From: Chara braunii
Lineage: Eukaryota > Streptophyta > Charophyceae > Charales > Characeae
Direction of reading: 5' to 3'
Assembly (NCBI GenBank): GCA_003427395.1
Contig: BFEA01000370.1
Location: forward strand, 1,490,667-1,516,484
Length of the DNA: 25,818 bases
The position numbers and the translations under genes are program-made. Positions 1 to 9,279 of the stretch are shown here, one piece after another (positions within the stretch are counted from its first letter, which is position 1; each line of letters opens with the position of its first letter). The notes under the pieces are model-generated. The model ran no database searches, had not been told where the DNA came from, and saw only the letters and a program-made list of their open reading frames with translations.

Positions 1-620
1 GTACTTGTTGCCGTACATGCCGTAGTTGTCATACTTATTGCCATACTTCATGCCGTAGTTCTCATAGTCGTTGTTGTACTTGTTACCGTACTTATTGCCG
101 TACATATATTTGTGGTAATCATCAAAGTACTTCTGACAGTCGAAGTTAGCATCGTAGTCGTTTTCGTAATCATTTTTGTACTTCTCATCGTGCTTCATGT
201 CATACTTCTTCTCACCAGACTTCTTCTCATTGTATTTCTTCTCATTATACTTCTTGTCGTCATACTTATTGTCATATTTATTGTCATCATACTTCTTGTC
301 GTACTTCTTGTCGTACTTCTTGTCGTACTTATTGTCGTACTTATTGTCATACTTATTGTCGTACTTATTGTCGTACTCATTGTCATACTTCTTCTCATCC
401 TGCTTCTTCATGCCGTTCTTCTTCTCATCGTACTTCTCATCGTACTTCTCATCGTACTTCTCATCGTACTTCTCATCGTACTTCTCATCGTACTTCTTGT
501 CATCATACTTCTTGTCATACTTCTTGTCGTACTTATTGTCGAACTCGTTGTCGTACTTCTTCTCATCCTGCTTCTTCATACCGTTCTTCTTTTCATCGTA
601 GTTCTTGTCATCGTATGTCT
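1..620. repeat. Degenerate 12-nt tandem repeat array (coding on minus strand)
   Basis: The plus strand reads as variants of a 12-mer built from TACTT(C/A)TT(G/C)TC(G/A) and similar, with occasional 3-nt additions. The cleanest stretch is about 421-491, where five to six GTACTTCTCATC units repeat. Positions 1-180 are more diverged (Gly/Asn/Tyr-type on the minus strand). Unit lengths are multiples of three, so all frames tend to stay open. It has no conserved repeat/unique-spacer alternation, so it is not a CRISPR array. Confidence 0.9.
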
Positions 621-825
621 TGTCATTGTCTCCGAGATGTCTGCTGCTGGTGTCAATCTTTGTTTCTGGAGTCTGAGCCGTAGCTGTCTTGGACACAGAT
701 TCACCCTCGCCAGTACGGATTGCAAGAGACTGAATGACCAAAGCAAGCAGAATCACTCCAACGCATCCTCTAGCTGGTCCTGCCAATCTGGCCTGGCCAG
801 TGGCTTGCCTCCTGAGGACTGCCAT
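1..825 (-). CDS. Secretory-type Tyr/Lys/Asp tetrapeptide-repeat protein, partial (runs off the left edge)
   Basis: Reading the minus strand from the ATG at 825-823 gives 275 codons with no stop to the window edge; an in-frame TAG lies at 855-853, so this is the first ATG. Residues 1-19 are basic. Residues 20-36 are hydrophobic (core GCVGVILLALVIQSLAI) and look like a signal peptide or signal anchor. Residues about 37-68 form a Thr/Ser-rich linker. From about residue 69 the protein is a run of [D][K/N/E]K-Y tetrapeptides (DKKY, DNKY, DEKY), changing near the edge to GNKY/NYG-type repeats. By hand count 42 of 275 residues are Tyr; only two Cys are seen, at about residue 21 (inside the hydrophobic core) and about residue 230. 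Tyr alternates TAC/TAT and Asp GAC/GAT. I do not recognise the family. By analogy with other Tyr-rich secreted repeat proteins, a cell-wall, adhesive or matrix role is possible; this is inference. A 12-nt repeat keeps several frames open, so the non-repeat N-terminus is the main support. Confidence 0.6.
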   Translation of the reverse strand, partial: MAVLRRQATGQARLAGPARGCVGVILLALVIQSLAIRTGEGESVSKTATAQTPETKIDTSSRHLGDNDKTYDDKNYDEKKNGMKKQDEKKYDNEFDNKYDKKYDKKYDDKKYDEKYDEKYDEKYDEKYDEKYDEKKNGMKKQDEKKYDNEYDNKYDNKYDNKYDNKYDKKYDKKYDKKYDDNKYDNKYDDKKYNEKKYNEKKSGEKKYDMKHDEKYKNDYENDYDANFDCQKYFDDYHKYMYGNKYGNKYNNDYENYGMKYGNKYDNYGMYGNKY

Positions 826-875
826 GGAATCTGGCCACAATATGCTGACTGTCTATGGCTTCTAGGCCTGCCGTG

Positions 876-1690
876 AAGAAAACATGCAGCAAATAGAGCG
901 AGAACAGTTCCTTTGGCCAGTTGTAGTAGAAGGCTAGTAGAAACGACTGTGGTGGACGTCAACTGATTGCCAGCACTGCGGAAAACAATCACTGACTCCC
1001 TTAGGTTGTCATCTCGGACTGAAGTGCGGATGACGTCATGGCTGGTATGTACAACACTGCAGGGATATATACTCCCCCAGGCAACATGCGACACTCCAAT
1101 TTTCTTCCAGCTTCCCTCAAGGACCCACGCTGAGGCCGTCCACGCCAGCCGGCTTGGAAAGGATGGTCTTCAAAGCAGTGGTTTCTTTACGTCTTTTGTG
1201 TGCTTGTCATTTGAGGCACTAGCAATCAGAAGTTAAGGCACAAATAAGATTTGCATACTGTCATAGGGACTTGAAATGGACCTGCGACGTTCCACTATCA
1301 TGGGGGACTGAGTTCTCTGGAGTTCATATGGTGTGCCATAAAGTGTCTGGCAGTGGTTGCATGATTCAGGCACCTTGCCACGCAACTTCATGATTGAGAT
1401 TGGGTGACGTTAATGACTGATCATACTGCACATATTGTGGTACGGATGGCGAAGTGCCCATATTGGATGCGGCATGTTCCAAGGCCCCTCTGAAATTGCT
1501 ACCATTTTTTATTATTATTATTTTTTAGAATCAATTGTCGTCCCAGTCAAATGTCTGTTCTATTCAACAATCCAAATGTTAAGGGATGCTGGACCCACTT
1601 TCCAGCAGGTGCTGCTCCCCACCAATAGATGAAGCCTCCCCGAGGGTGCTAGTGATGCCTGCTTTTACCAGCACTGATAGCATTAACTCG
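876..1690. other. Intergenic stretch with no recognised gene
   Basis: Short ORFs on both strands show no recognisable domain. A T/A-rich run (TTTTTTATTATTATT type) lies at about 1504-1526 and may be the A-rich tail of another minus-strand retroelement, but no flanking body was recognised. Confidence 0.5.
1031..1071 (-). promoter_or_regulatory. Possible core promoter for the Tyr-repeat gene: TATA-like box and TGACGTCA palindrome
   Basis: On the minus strand TATATAT occurs at 1071-1065, and the palindromic bZIP/CRE-type site TGACGTCA lies at 1031-1038. They are about 240 and 210 bp upstream of the ATG at 825. The order (TATA first, palindrome near the expected start site) is not typical and either could be chance. 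No transcript evidence is available. Confidence 0.25.
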
Positions 1691-1696
1691 GGCTGC

Positions 1697-1738
1697 TTTT
1701 CTTTTCTTTTTTCTTTTTTTTTTCTTTTTTCTTTTTTC
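1697..1738 (-). repeat. A-rich tail of LINE copy A (T-rich on plus)
   Basis: The run is T-rich with scattered C and sits directly at the LINE 3' end. Compared with copies B and C, about 55 bp between the tail and the CCTATTCCAC motif is missing, so this copy was polyadenylated or truncated at a different point. Confidence 0.7.
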
Positions 1739-2288
1739 CTATTCCACTGGCAAGTCAGGAAAAGTAATTACATCATAGGACACCCTCACGCTTCCTTCCG
1801 TCTGGCCGAAGGAATCCTGATCGGCATTGATTGCTCCAACCTCGTGGAGGATTGACTGTCAGCTTGCCCTGCTTCCACCTTTCCTCTCAGGATTACTATA
1901 AGAACCTGTCAAATAAAACATGAAAAGCAAGAAAGGTCTGATGAGCTACCACTGCTGCCAATTCTGTCTAAACCCCAAACCCCGCATTTGAGCTACAGTG
2001 AAATCCCTAGCATTCTAACCCCTGCTTGTCTTGTTTCTGTCCAAGGCATCAACCCTGAACCCTAAACACAATTAATATCTTCCCATCTGTTCCCTGTGAA
2101 ACATCAGATGCCGCCTGTAGCGCATGAATCTTGGATGCTCTTCTATGCCTGTTTTTGGGGAAACTTCCCATCCAGATACAGCCTCAATGACTGGATGTTT
2201 TATTTGGGCTAAGACAGTAACTATTTGAACCAGAACCTGTAGGTGTGTGGAATAGACGTGTTGCTTCCACAAGCCACACTTGAACCAC

Positions 2289-2960
2289 TCATGTCCAGTT
2301 GCATGGCCTTATGCTAGATACTTGTGTGGCCTGCGCTGGAGCTTGCTGGATTCTCTGTCTTCTTAGGCCCACTTCTGAGTTGTGCCAGTCCTTCCAACAT
2401 ATGCGAAAGTCCTTTATTTCTGCTACCTTGCCGCCTGCTAGCCATGTCTTTGTAAACTTCTTCACAGTTTTCTGCTGCTGGTCTGCCTCATCCATCATGG
2501 ATTGTCTTGTCTTCTGCCACTTGCATAAGATCCCTGCCTGGATTAGTGTCCTCGTCTCCGCCCAAACTTTCTCCCTTGGTGTTGATAGCCCTTTGATGGT
2601 TCTGCTGCACCTTTCCTTCCATATAGACCAGAGTGTTACTTTTCTGATCATCCCAAACCATATCTTTTCGGACTTGTGAAGCTGAACTGGAATGTTAGCC
2701 CAAAGGAGGAGTTGGATGGGGTGTTCGGGAAGGGGAGTTGGAAAAAGGGATGCCCAGAGGTCTGACGCTCTGGCCCAATACCCGTCGCTTCTCTGCACCT
2801 TATTAGGCAGTGTATCATGTCTTCAGGTTCATCTTCCGATCATACTAAACATACGTCAGAGCTATTAGGGTCATTGTGTCTGCTTCTGATGTGCAGCCAT
2901 TGGTTGACCGGTAATGCTACGTATGAGATGAGCCATTGAAGGCTTGTAATTTTGACCGGT
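2289..2960 (-). pseudogene. LINE copy A: ORF2 C-terminus with zf-RVT-like domain
   Basis: The minus-strand frames carry ALPVNQWLHIRSR near 2925-2885, then a Cys-containing region, then WARASDLWASLFPTPLPEHP and MIRKVTLWSIWKERCSRTIKG between about 2790 and 2600, ending in a WHNSE-type tail near 2390. Copy B has the same blocks (ALPVNSWLHIRRQ, WARAAALWNYLFP, MIRKVTIWVIWKERCTRTL). This layout is typical of the zf-RVT domain at the end of plant LINE ORF2. The reading frame changes between blocks, so the gene is dead. Confidence 0.75.
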
Positions 2961-4178
2961 CGGATTGATTTGAATTTCTTCCACAGTATCTGCGATAACT
3001 TCGTCCATCTATTGTGGGATCCGGGTCCTTGGTTTTATTTAGGAGATTGTAACTGTGTAATCCTGGATGGGTGTATTGGTTCTTAGGTTTTTGCTTCTTC
3101 CTGGCATCCAGGCCCATTCTGCTGGGTCGAATTCCAAGACCTGAATTGCCGTATCCATTCTGAAGATCAATTTTGGCCATTGCCCCAATGCTCTCACTTT
3201 CCTAAGCACGAAGTTGTTTAGAACTACTCTTTCTACCTCATCATTCAAGATAGATGAAAGCCCTTGAGTCGAATGAATAATGCGAAAAGAGGTGAATACA
3301 GCCAGAGTGTCCGAACTCTGCTGTTTATGGGAGATTGGTAGGCCCTTGAAGGACATGCTTCCTGTACCAAGGCCCCCCATTCTCCTGGTTTCCATGTTGT
3401 GGTTTCGCTCAGTAATTCTTTCCATCCATCTGAAATGTAGCGTATGACCATTTGCAGGTTCTCATCCCGTCAGTGACATCCCTTGAGCTGACAGGCGAGT
3501 TCCTGTTCTGTCACCCAGTCTTTTTTCTCCTCATCCCATATGTGGCAGACTTTCCAAACTCCATGCGTTATCCAAGATAGCCATCTCCTTCCTCTAGGCT
3601 TAAGGGTTAGCGGGTGGTCACTCGCGTCCTTCACCCAAGGATTACCGAATAGGGGTTGTCTCAACACCTCTTCTTTGGACTTGAGTCTGCCCACTTTTTT
3701 CAGCATGATTTCCCACCATATCCGTAGCAGGGCGGTCCATTAGGATGTGCGGGGTCTGTCTTCATTTACCCCACTCCCTTTTCGTTGATTCCTTCGACCT
3801 GTATTTGGGCTCCATTCTTTGTTCATTACCCAGAAAAGACCTGACATGTTCGCTGGGGTGTCTACAGGAGCTAAATTCCTGATACTGTCCAAAGCCAGTT
3901 TGTTCCATGCTATGCCAGGTCTGGTGAGGAGCTTAACAATCCATTTAACTTGTAGGGCCTTTTGTTTCTTGTTTGGGGTCAATGATGCCTAGTCCTCCTT
4001 CGGCTGGTTTCCTCGTAATTTAGTGCCAGGCTATTTTCGGTATGCAGTTCTCTTTGTTAGGATCGCCGGTCCATAAGTATGCTCTGGCTTTGCGGTTGAG
4101 AACCTTGATTGTGTGATCCGGTACTGTCCAGATTGATAATATGTACCACATCATTGAAAAGATCGATGTATTGATGGT
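2960..4178 (-). pseudogene. LINE copy A: ORF2 post-RT connection region, frameshifted
   Basis: Minus-strand fragments read in series but in different frames: an INTSIFSMMWYILSIWTVP block followed by AYLWTGDPNKENCIPKIAWH (about 4180-4020), a DLAWNKLALDSIRNL-like block inferred across a frame break with MSGLFWVMNKEW (about 3980-3740), PLFGNPWVKDASDHP with WLSWITHGVWKVCHIW (about 3706-3470), and further pieces to about 2920. The block order matches the connection domain after RT in plant non-LTR elements. Several frame changes and stops show decay. Confidence 0.65.
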
Positions 4179-5046
4179 CAGCGCACAGCCCAGCGGGGAC
4201 GTAGACGTATTTCCCCATCTACCCAGTTTGTTGATTTGGTTTGTGAGTAAGTTCTGAGCCATTTGGGGGCGAATCCATCTTTTGTCACTAGTAAGCCTAG
4301 ATATCGTGTAGGTGTCTCAGGTTTCTCCCACGTCATGGCCGACTCAGGGCCCTGGAGCTGAGGGGTGGCCTCATCAGACAACCACCAACCAATTGTTTTT
4401 TTCCAGTTAATTTTCATTTCTGATGCTAGTCTGAAGGCCTCCATGGCTCTAACCAGAGCACTAAAGGACGAGTCCGACACTCGGATGAGGACCGTCAGAT
4501 CATCTGCAAACATTATGACCGTCGGGAATTGCAGATGGTGAGGGGTACCCACGTTGACCTCTGGTAACCTGTGAATGGAGGGGTCTTTGCGCAAGAAAGA
4601 GGGTATAGCCTTCATCACAAAGAGAAAAATTGGCAGTGCTAGAGGGTCACCCTGGCGAACCGACCGTGAAATCGGATAGCTCGCTGATAGCAAACCATTG
4701 ACTTCGACACAACCCATGGCATCATTGAACAGGATGCGCACCCACTTTCTGAAGTTAGTGCCCACTCCCATCTTCTCCATACTTGCGTTGAGGAAGGCCC
4801 AACGTACCTGATCATAGGCCTTCTCAAAGTCGAAGAAGAGGATTGCTGTGTTTATCCTCTTCTCTCTGACTTTTTTGGCTGATTCATTAAGCGTGAGTAC
4901 GTTATCCAGGATATACCTTCCCAGGATGAAACCTGTATGATCAATGTGAAAGCATTTGCCAGTCAGATCTAATATTCAGAAAGCTAGAGCTTTGGCCAGA
5001 ATCTTGTAAGGGAGAGTTAGCGGTGAGATTGGTCTGTAGTTTCTTA
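4178..5046 (-). pseudogene. LINE copy A: reverse transcriptase domain (C-terminal part of the split RT)
   Basis: Reading from 5046 downward on the minus strand: NYRPIS (finger motif) right at the insertion point, then FFDFEKAYDQVRW near 4850-4810 (first catalytic Asp region), SVRQGDPLALPIFLFVMKAI near 4660-4600, and the catalytic FADDLTVLI near 4510, followed by KINWKKT. One in-frame TGA lies at 4978-4976. Apart from that the frame runs to 4178. The order and motifs are diagnostic of a non-LTR (L1-clade) RT. It acts in target-primed reverse transcription; this copy cannot make the whole protein because of the gypsy insertion, the stop and the downstream frameshifts. Confidence 0.88.
5043..5046. 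repeat. Target-site duplication CTTA, left copy
   Basis: CTTA lies directly before the TG of the 5' LTR and recurs directly after the CA of the 3' LTR (13872-13875). A fifth base would mismatch (T/A). Deleting one CTTA and the element restores the LINE frame as KKGEKEDIRNYRPIS, which supports a 4-bp duplication. Confidence 0.85.
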
Positions 5047-6054
5047 TGCGAGGCCACTGCCTCTATGAGCCCCTTTCGGCCCCTCTTGCAGACGTCGGCC
5101 GCCCTAAGTGAAGGCAGGCTCGACGAGGCCTTCAGGGCCTTATTTTGGCCTCCACGCAACTAAGGAAATTCAGGCAGTTGCGCAGCGCCAGTTGGTTGAG
5201 GAAACCCAGGCCCTGGGCCGCCTGTGTGGATGAATGGAAAGCAGGCCCTCGGCTGGATACGGGTACTGAGCCAAACACATGCCAAAGGCAGTTGGGCACA
5301 TAAAACTACTGCAGGCCCCAGGCCTGTTCTCGATCGTGCTGGGCTTCAGGCTATCGAGGCCTACTGGAAGCTTCCTGGGACTGGACGCAGGCAGGCCACT
5401 TCGATATAGCAAAGGGCCTGCCTCCTCATTCGGCATTCGGGTGCCGGCTGCANGGAAGCTTCCTGGGACTGGACGCAGGCAGGCCACTTCGATATAGCAA
5501 AGGGCCTGCCTCCTCATTCGGCATTCGGGTGCCGGCTGCATGCTGCGCAAGCGCTGCTGCGCTATTTGCTGGCTGGCACCTACGCGCTCACGGGCGAGCA
5601 GGGAAGGAGCAGGCAGGCATAGCCGAGCTGCGCTGCTGTAAGCTGGGTGTGGAGCAGGGCGGTCCTTGGGTGCAAGTGGCATCTGTGTCCTGGGGAACGA
5701 GGTTGTGAGTGTGGCGAGAGACATACCTGGTGCTGGAAGCATGCGACATTGGTCGCTGTATGCTCGTACTTCGGGAAAGCTGTTGACGTCATCTTTAGGC
5801 ATTGTAGGTTAGGCTAGATAGGATCTGCCATCTGTAGTCTGGGCGCCAAGCGCCAGATAGGATATCAACATTGGTTCTTCATTGATGATGATGATGAGAC
5901 ATTACCAGAATTGTCAATTTTGAGCTCCTGGTGTCTTCTTATTTGGTGAAACTCGTGATGCAATTCTGCTGTTGGTTCGAGGTCACGAATATCTGGTCTT
6001 GTGAATATGATGCTGTTTGATTGCTGAAGTTCGCTATTGCTCATCTTCCTTGCA
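5047..6054 (+). repeat. 5' LTR of the gypsy element
   Basis: Begins TGCGAGGCCACTG and ends CATCTTCCTTGCA. It aligns along its whole length with the 3' LTR. It is 98 bp longer, mainly from an 87-bp duplicated segment around a single N (5366-5452 and 5454-5540) and a 14-bp insertion at about 5549-5562. A TGACGTCA palindrome lies at 5784-5791, and a small hairpin (CTGG-G-CGC / GCG-CCAG) at about 5845-5863 is kept in weaker form in the 3' LTR. ORFs inside the LTR are not considered genes. Confidence 0.95.
5366..5540. repeat. 87-bp perfect direct duplication flanking a single N
   Basis: Positions 5366-5452 and 5454-5540 are identical and separated only by N at 5453. The 3' LTR has one copy. This is the signature of two overlapping contigs joined across a gap without merging, so it is probably an assembly artefact. 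Confidence 0.85.
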
Positions 6055-6057
6055 ATT

Positions 6058-6069
6058 TGGTATCAGAGC
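6058..6069 (+). other. Primer-binding site (tRNA-iMet type)
   Basis: TGGTATCAGAGC starts 3 nt after the 5' LTR. It is the standard plant retrotransposon complement of the initiator tRNA-Met 3' end, where minus-strand DNA synthesis begins. The match stops after 12 nt. Confidence 0.92.
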
Positions 6070-7308
6070 TGTGGTACGATTGCGCTCATTTGGCGCTTGT
6101 CTTCTGCCTTATGCGGTACATACATGCGGTCTGCTTCGTGAGTTTGGCCGTAAGTGGTGTGTAGTGAGGAGGGCGGAGACGAGTGATAGGCGACCCAGGA
6201 GGTGAGGGGATTGCCAGGAAGGCGACGTGGGGGTAATGTGGTCTGAACAGTGTGATGAGAACTATCTAATGTGCGATTGATGCTGAGGTGGAACGGCGAG
6301 ATAATGCTGGTTGTGCCGATGGTCATCGCAATCGCCATCAGGTCATCTGGTGAGATTATCTCTGTGGTTGGGGCCAGCTATTTGAGGTACGTTGCTCTTA
6401 ACCTTATCTACCCTCTTCGACACTTCTTACCGTGAGGTTGTGTGTTCCTTCTTGAGAGTCCTCTCATTGTGAGGTGTCGAGTGCGCTCAACCTTGAGAGT
6501 TGGCAATGTTCACGTGGAGCATCTGGGAGAAGAGGGGCGGAGCTTTCTGAAGGGCCCTGGACGAAGCATTGGGTCACGGTCACAATGCCAACCCACCGGG
6601 AGTAGAGCACGCATGCTTTGCTGCTTGTCCTTTGTTCGGCTTGCTGCGCTGTTAGATGGGTGTTGAAGGGCAGGCCAACCCTATGGAAGACGAGACCAGG
6701 CGTCTTTAAATAAGCGCCGGAAGGGGAACCATTGGCTGTGATTGCCGTCCGGCTGCGACGTAAAATAATTCCTGGAGTCACTTGGGGGCGGACGCCAAAT
6801 TGCCTCTGGATCAGCCAATGGTTGTACGGCTCGCTGCACGCGAGGATAATCCAGTGCAGGGCTGGCCAGCTCAGCAGATACTCGGGGCACAGGGGTGGGG
6901 CGAACACACACCTTTTAGACACGCAACGCCTCCGGATTGCTCAGGGACGCTGACGTCAAGTGATACTCAGGGAAACTAAGGGAGGGGTAGATTTCAGGTG
7001 ATAAGTTCGAGAAAAATTCCATGCTGCCCTATCCACACAAATGATTCTATTTTTATGTTTTAGTTAGTTAGGTGTACAGCCATTGACATCTGACAGACAG
7101 CATTAGTTAGAACTGTTTCTTGTTCATGGTGCTTCTGTTTGCGGACTAGTCAAACTAAAAATAGTTTTATTTGTAGGAATCTGACTTACTTGTTGACCCC
7201 CAGTGTATCTACTCCGAAGTAGCAACCAATTAATTAGTTGGTCTGTGCACTACGCTGCGGTAGGCATCCAGTGTGCATTAGTGCAGATTGTGTACAGTGC
7301 TGTAGCTT
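6070..7308 (+). other. Untranslated leader of the gypsy element
   Basis: About 1.24 kb between the primer-binding site and the gag ATG. The ORFs here are short and have no recognised domains. It contains a TGACGTCA palindrome at 6951-6958. A packaging signal would be expected here from family knowledge, but none can be identified by eye. Confidence 0.7.
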
Positions 7309-9279
7309 ATGAGCGACGAGGAGGACACTAGAGAGGACGACCGAATCTTGCGATCGGCAAGGCGCCCAGTAGCCCATTTGGCATTAGGTCCAGAGGGTGA
7401 CAGATATCTGTTCCGCCAGCGTAGAGAAAGGTTGCAGCAGCAGAGGAGGGCTAGAGCAGCAGAGGCTAGCAGGGCACTTGTGAGTGAAGCCACAGCTTCA
7501 GAAGCTATGGCTACTTCTGCGCAACAAACTTCTCAGACCGGTAGTTCAGGATCTGTCGGGTCAAAAGTCGCGCAGACCCAAAGTCAGTCCACTGGCGTAA
7601 TGGCAAGCCAGCCATTAGTGTTGACCTCCAACGAGATCGCCATACAGCAGGCAGCCCTGCAGGAGGCACAGCCACAGCATGCATTAGGACAGATAAAAGC
7701 GGAGAAAGAAAGGATAATTAGAAGAAGAGCCAGGATGTTGCGGAGAGAAGCGGACGTTAGTGAGTTAGAGGAGATGGACCTGACGCACGTAACGGATGAT
7801 GTGAGGATCATTCGGTCTGTCCTGCTGAATGTCGTGGAGATGCAGGACCAGCAAACAACCATCCTTCAGGACATCCCGCAGAGTCTCGCCCTGTTGGTTG
7901 GGCGAGCGCCAGCAACGTCGCCAATGTCCGGGCCTGGTGCCTGGCCCGTTGTACATCCTCCTCCTTTTGTCCCACCGGTGACTGGGGTATCCCCATATGT
8001 AGCCCCTTCATTGGTCGCGATCGTTTCCCTGGGCATGCCGCTTTCAGGAGGGGTATCAGCAGGAACTAGCTTGCAGGTTCCTATACAGACAATGTTCACC
8101 CAATCTTTGTTGCAGGTTGCGGTCACCATGCAGCCTGCTGTCTCGCAGACTGTGCAGCCGCAGGGCACACAGCCCCAGCAGCTAGCACAGCAACCTGTGT
8201 CACAGGGTCCACAGCCCGGAGTGATGCAGGGACCACGACAAACACAGTGGGTTCCAAAGACGGCCATCGCCGCTCCCAAACCCTTCACAGCGGATAAGAG
8301 GGGCGAAGACCTCGACACGTGGTTGAGGGCAGTGCCAGTCTATGTTAGGTGTAAACTTACCTTGCCGCACGAAGAAGTGCTTGTGGTTGCCTCCTACCTA
8401 GAGGGTAGTGCAGCAAGATGGTTGAGTGGTTTAGTGCAGCTCCAGGGGTATGGTCATGACTTTCGCGCTTGGGCGGTCCCCCAGAAATTGGATGACTTCC
8501 TTAAGCTGGTGGAGGAAAGGTGGCATGATCCTCAGGAGGCCCAAAGGGCCACTGACGCGACCCTGACACTGCACACACGGCAGTTCAAGTCAGTAAGGGA
8601 AGCCACGGACGCTGTTGAGCGTCTGATTTGTCCCCCAGGGGTGCGCTATGACCCCCAGGTACTACTCACCTCCTACCTGAGATGCTTCTCTTTGCCTCTC
8701 AGGAACCAGTTGGCAGGTGAGGCCAACATCAATATCCACAACTTTCCTTCGTTTAGCAAGAAGGCCCTAGACCTTGAGGCGACGATAGGGCATGGACATG
8801 CACCCACTATAGACGGGAGGAGGAAGACACTGCCTCCTAACTGGAAGGCGAAAGGGCGCATTATGTTTGTCAATAACGATGGTTCTACCATTGAGTTAGA
8901 CGACAACTTCCAGGAAGGAGTAGGTGCAGAGGCAGGCAGCGTAGAAGCTTCAGGGGGTGGAGTAATCGCTGTTGTAACTCAGAAAGGTAAGGCGACGGGT
9001 AGACGCCGTGGAGGTTCCCGGTCTAGGAGTCAAGTTGACCCAAATGCTCCTCCATGGGAGAAAGTGGGTCTCACTGAGGACGTGTGGAGAGACCGGTACA
9101 CCCGGCAAGCTTGTATTCGTTGTGGTCAATATGGCCATAATCAGTTCAAGTGCCGTAACAAGAAGGTGACCGACAAGATCCCGCCTATGATGGGGCAGGC
9201 GGTAGGATCCTCCCATCCCGTTGGTAGCAATGTTGCCAGCACTTCAGGCACTGCTCCGGGAAACACAACGGGCCAGTAG
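7309..9279 (+). CDS. gag: Gag polyprotein of the Ty3/gypsy element
   Basis: An intact 656-codon frame. Residues 1-60 are highly charged (Arg/Glu-rich); about 120-150 is a basic segment followed by an acidic stretch likely to form a coiled coil. Residues about 195-320 are Pro/Gln/Val-rich and low in structure. A retrotransposon-gag (capsid) domain lies at about 324-500 (LDTWLRA, YLEGSAARWL, LVEERWHDPQ). A CCHC zinc knuckle, CIRCGQYGHNQFKC, lies at about 602-615 and should bind the RNA genome. Gag forms the cytoplasmic particle. It ends with TAG at 9277-9279, inside a possible frameshift hairpin; pol lies in the -1 frame and overlaps by 52 nt. Gag is intact while pol is broken, so this copy might still supply or receive Gag in trans (inference). 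Confidence 0.92.
   Translation: MSDEEDTREDDRILRSARRPVAHLALGPEGDRYLFRQRRERLQQQRRARAAEASRALVSEATASEAMATSAQQTSQTGSSGSVGSKVAQTQSQSTGVMASQPLVLTSNEIAIQQAALQEAQPQHALGQIKAEKERIIRRRARMLRREADVSELEEMDLTHVTDDVRIIRSVLLNVVEMQDQQTTILQDIPQSLALLVGRAPATSPMSGPGAWPVVHPPPFVPPVTGVSPYVAPSLVAIVSLGMPLSGGVSAGTSLQVPIQTMFTQSLLQVAVTMQPAVSQTVQPQGTQPQQLAQQPVSQGPQPGVMQGPRQTQWVPKTAIAAPKPFTADKRGEDLDTWLRAVPVYVRCKLTLPHEEVLVVASYLEGSAARWLSGLVQLQGYGHDFRAWAVPQKLDDFLKLVEERWHDPQEAQRATDATLTLHTRQFKSVREATDAVERLICPPGVRYDPQVLLTSYLRCFSLPLRNQLAGEANINIHNFPSFSKKALDLEATIGHGHAPTIDGRRKTLPPNWKAKGRIMFVNNDGSTIELDDNFQEGVGAEAGSVEASGGGVIAVVTQKGKATGRRRGGSRSRSQVDPNAPPWEKVGLTEDVWRDRYTRQACIRCGQYGHNQFKCRNKKVTDKIPPMMGQAVGSSHPVGSNVASTSGTAPGNTTGQ

Larger units (their letters stand above)
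1697..5046 (-). mobile_element. L1-type LINE copy A, 3' segment (part 2 of a LINE split by the gypsy element)
   Basis: This is the 3' half of a minus-strand LINE: RT N-terminus at the right end, RT core, post-RT region, zf-RVT-like domain, 3' UTR, and an A-rich tail seen as the T-rich run 1697-1738. Its right end at 5046 is the left boundary of the LTR retrotransposon, and the coding sequence resumes at 13872. The 3' UTR segment at about 1740-1860 matches copy B at about 19200-19325 (shared GGCAAGTCA, CGCTTCCTTCCGTC, GGAGGATTGACTGTCAGC). The total LINE without the insertion is about 7.9 kb, plausible for a near full-length element. No target duplication was found for this copy. Confidence 0.85.

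Noticed and set aside
1-620. CRISPR-like array
   Set aside because: The repeats are contiguous 12-mers without unique spacers, and the DNA is eukaryotic.
112-876. Plus-strand ORFs rich in Leu/Val/Ile or in Ser-Tyr-Phe-Leu
   Set aside because: They are antisense shadows of the DKKY-type repeat; the hydrophobic runs come from reading TAC-TTC-TTG-TCG repeats in other frames and have no independent domain.
5170-5802. ORFs on both strands inside the 5' LTR (and the same in the 3' LTR at 13124-13619)
   Set aside because: They lie within the LTR, span the duplicated N region, and are not conserved between the two LTRs in length.
6017-6979. Several 60-150-codon ORFs in the gypsy leader
   Set aside because: No domain, overlapping on both strands, and within the expected untranslated leader.
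7584-9216. Minus-strand ORFs across gag
   Set aside because: Shadows of the intact gag frame.
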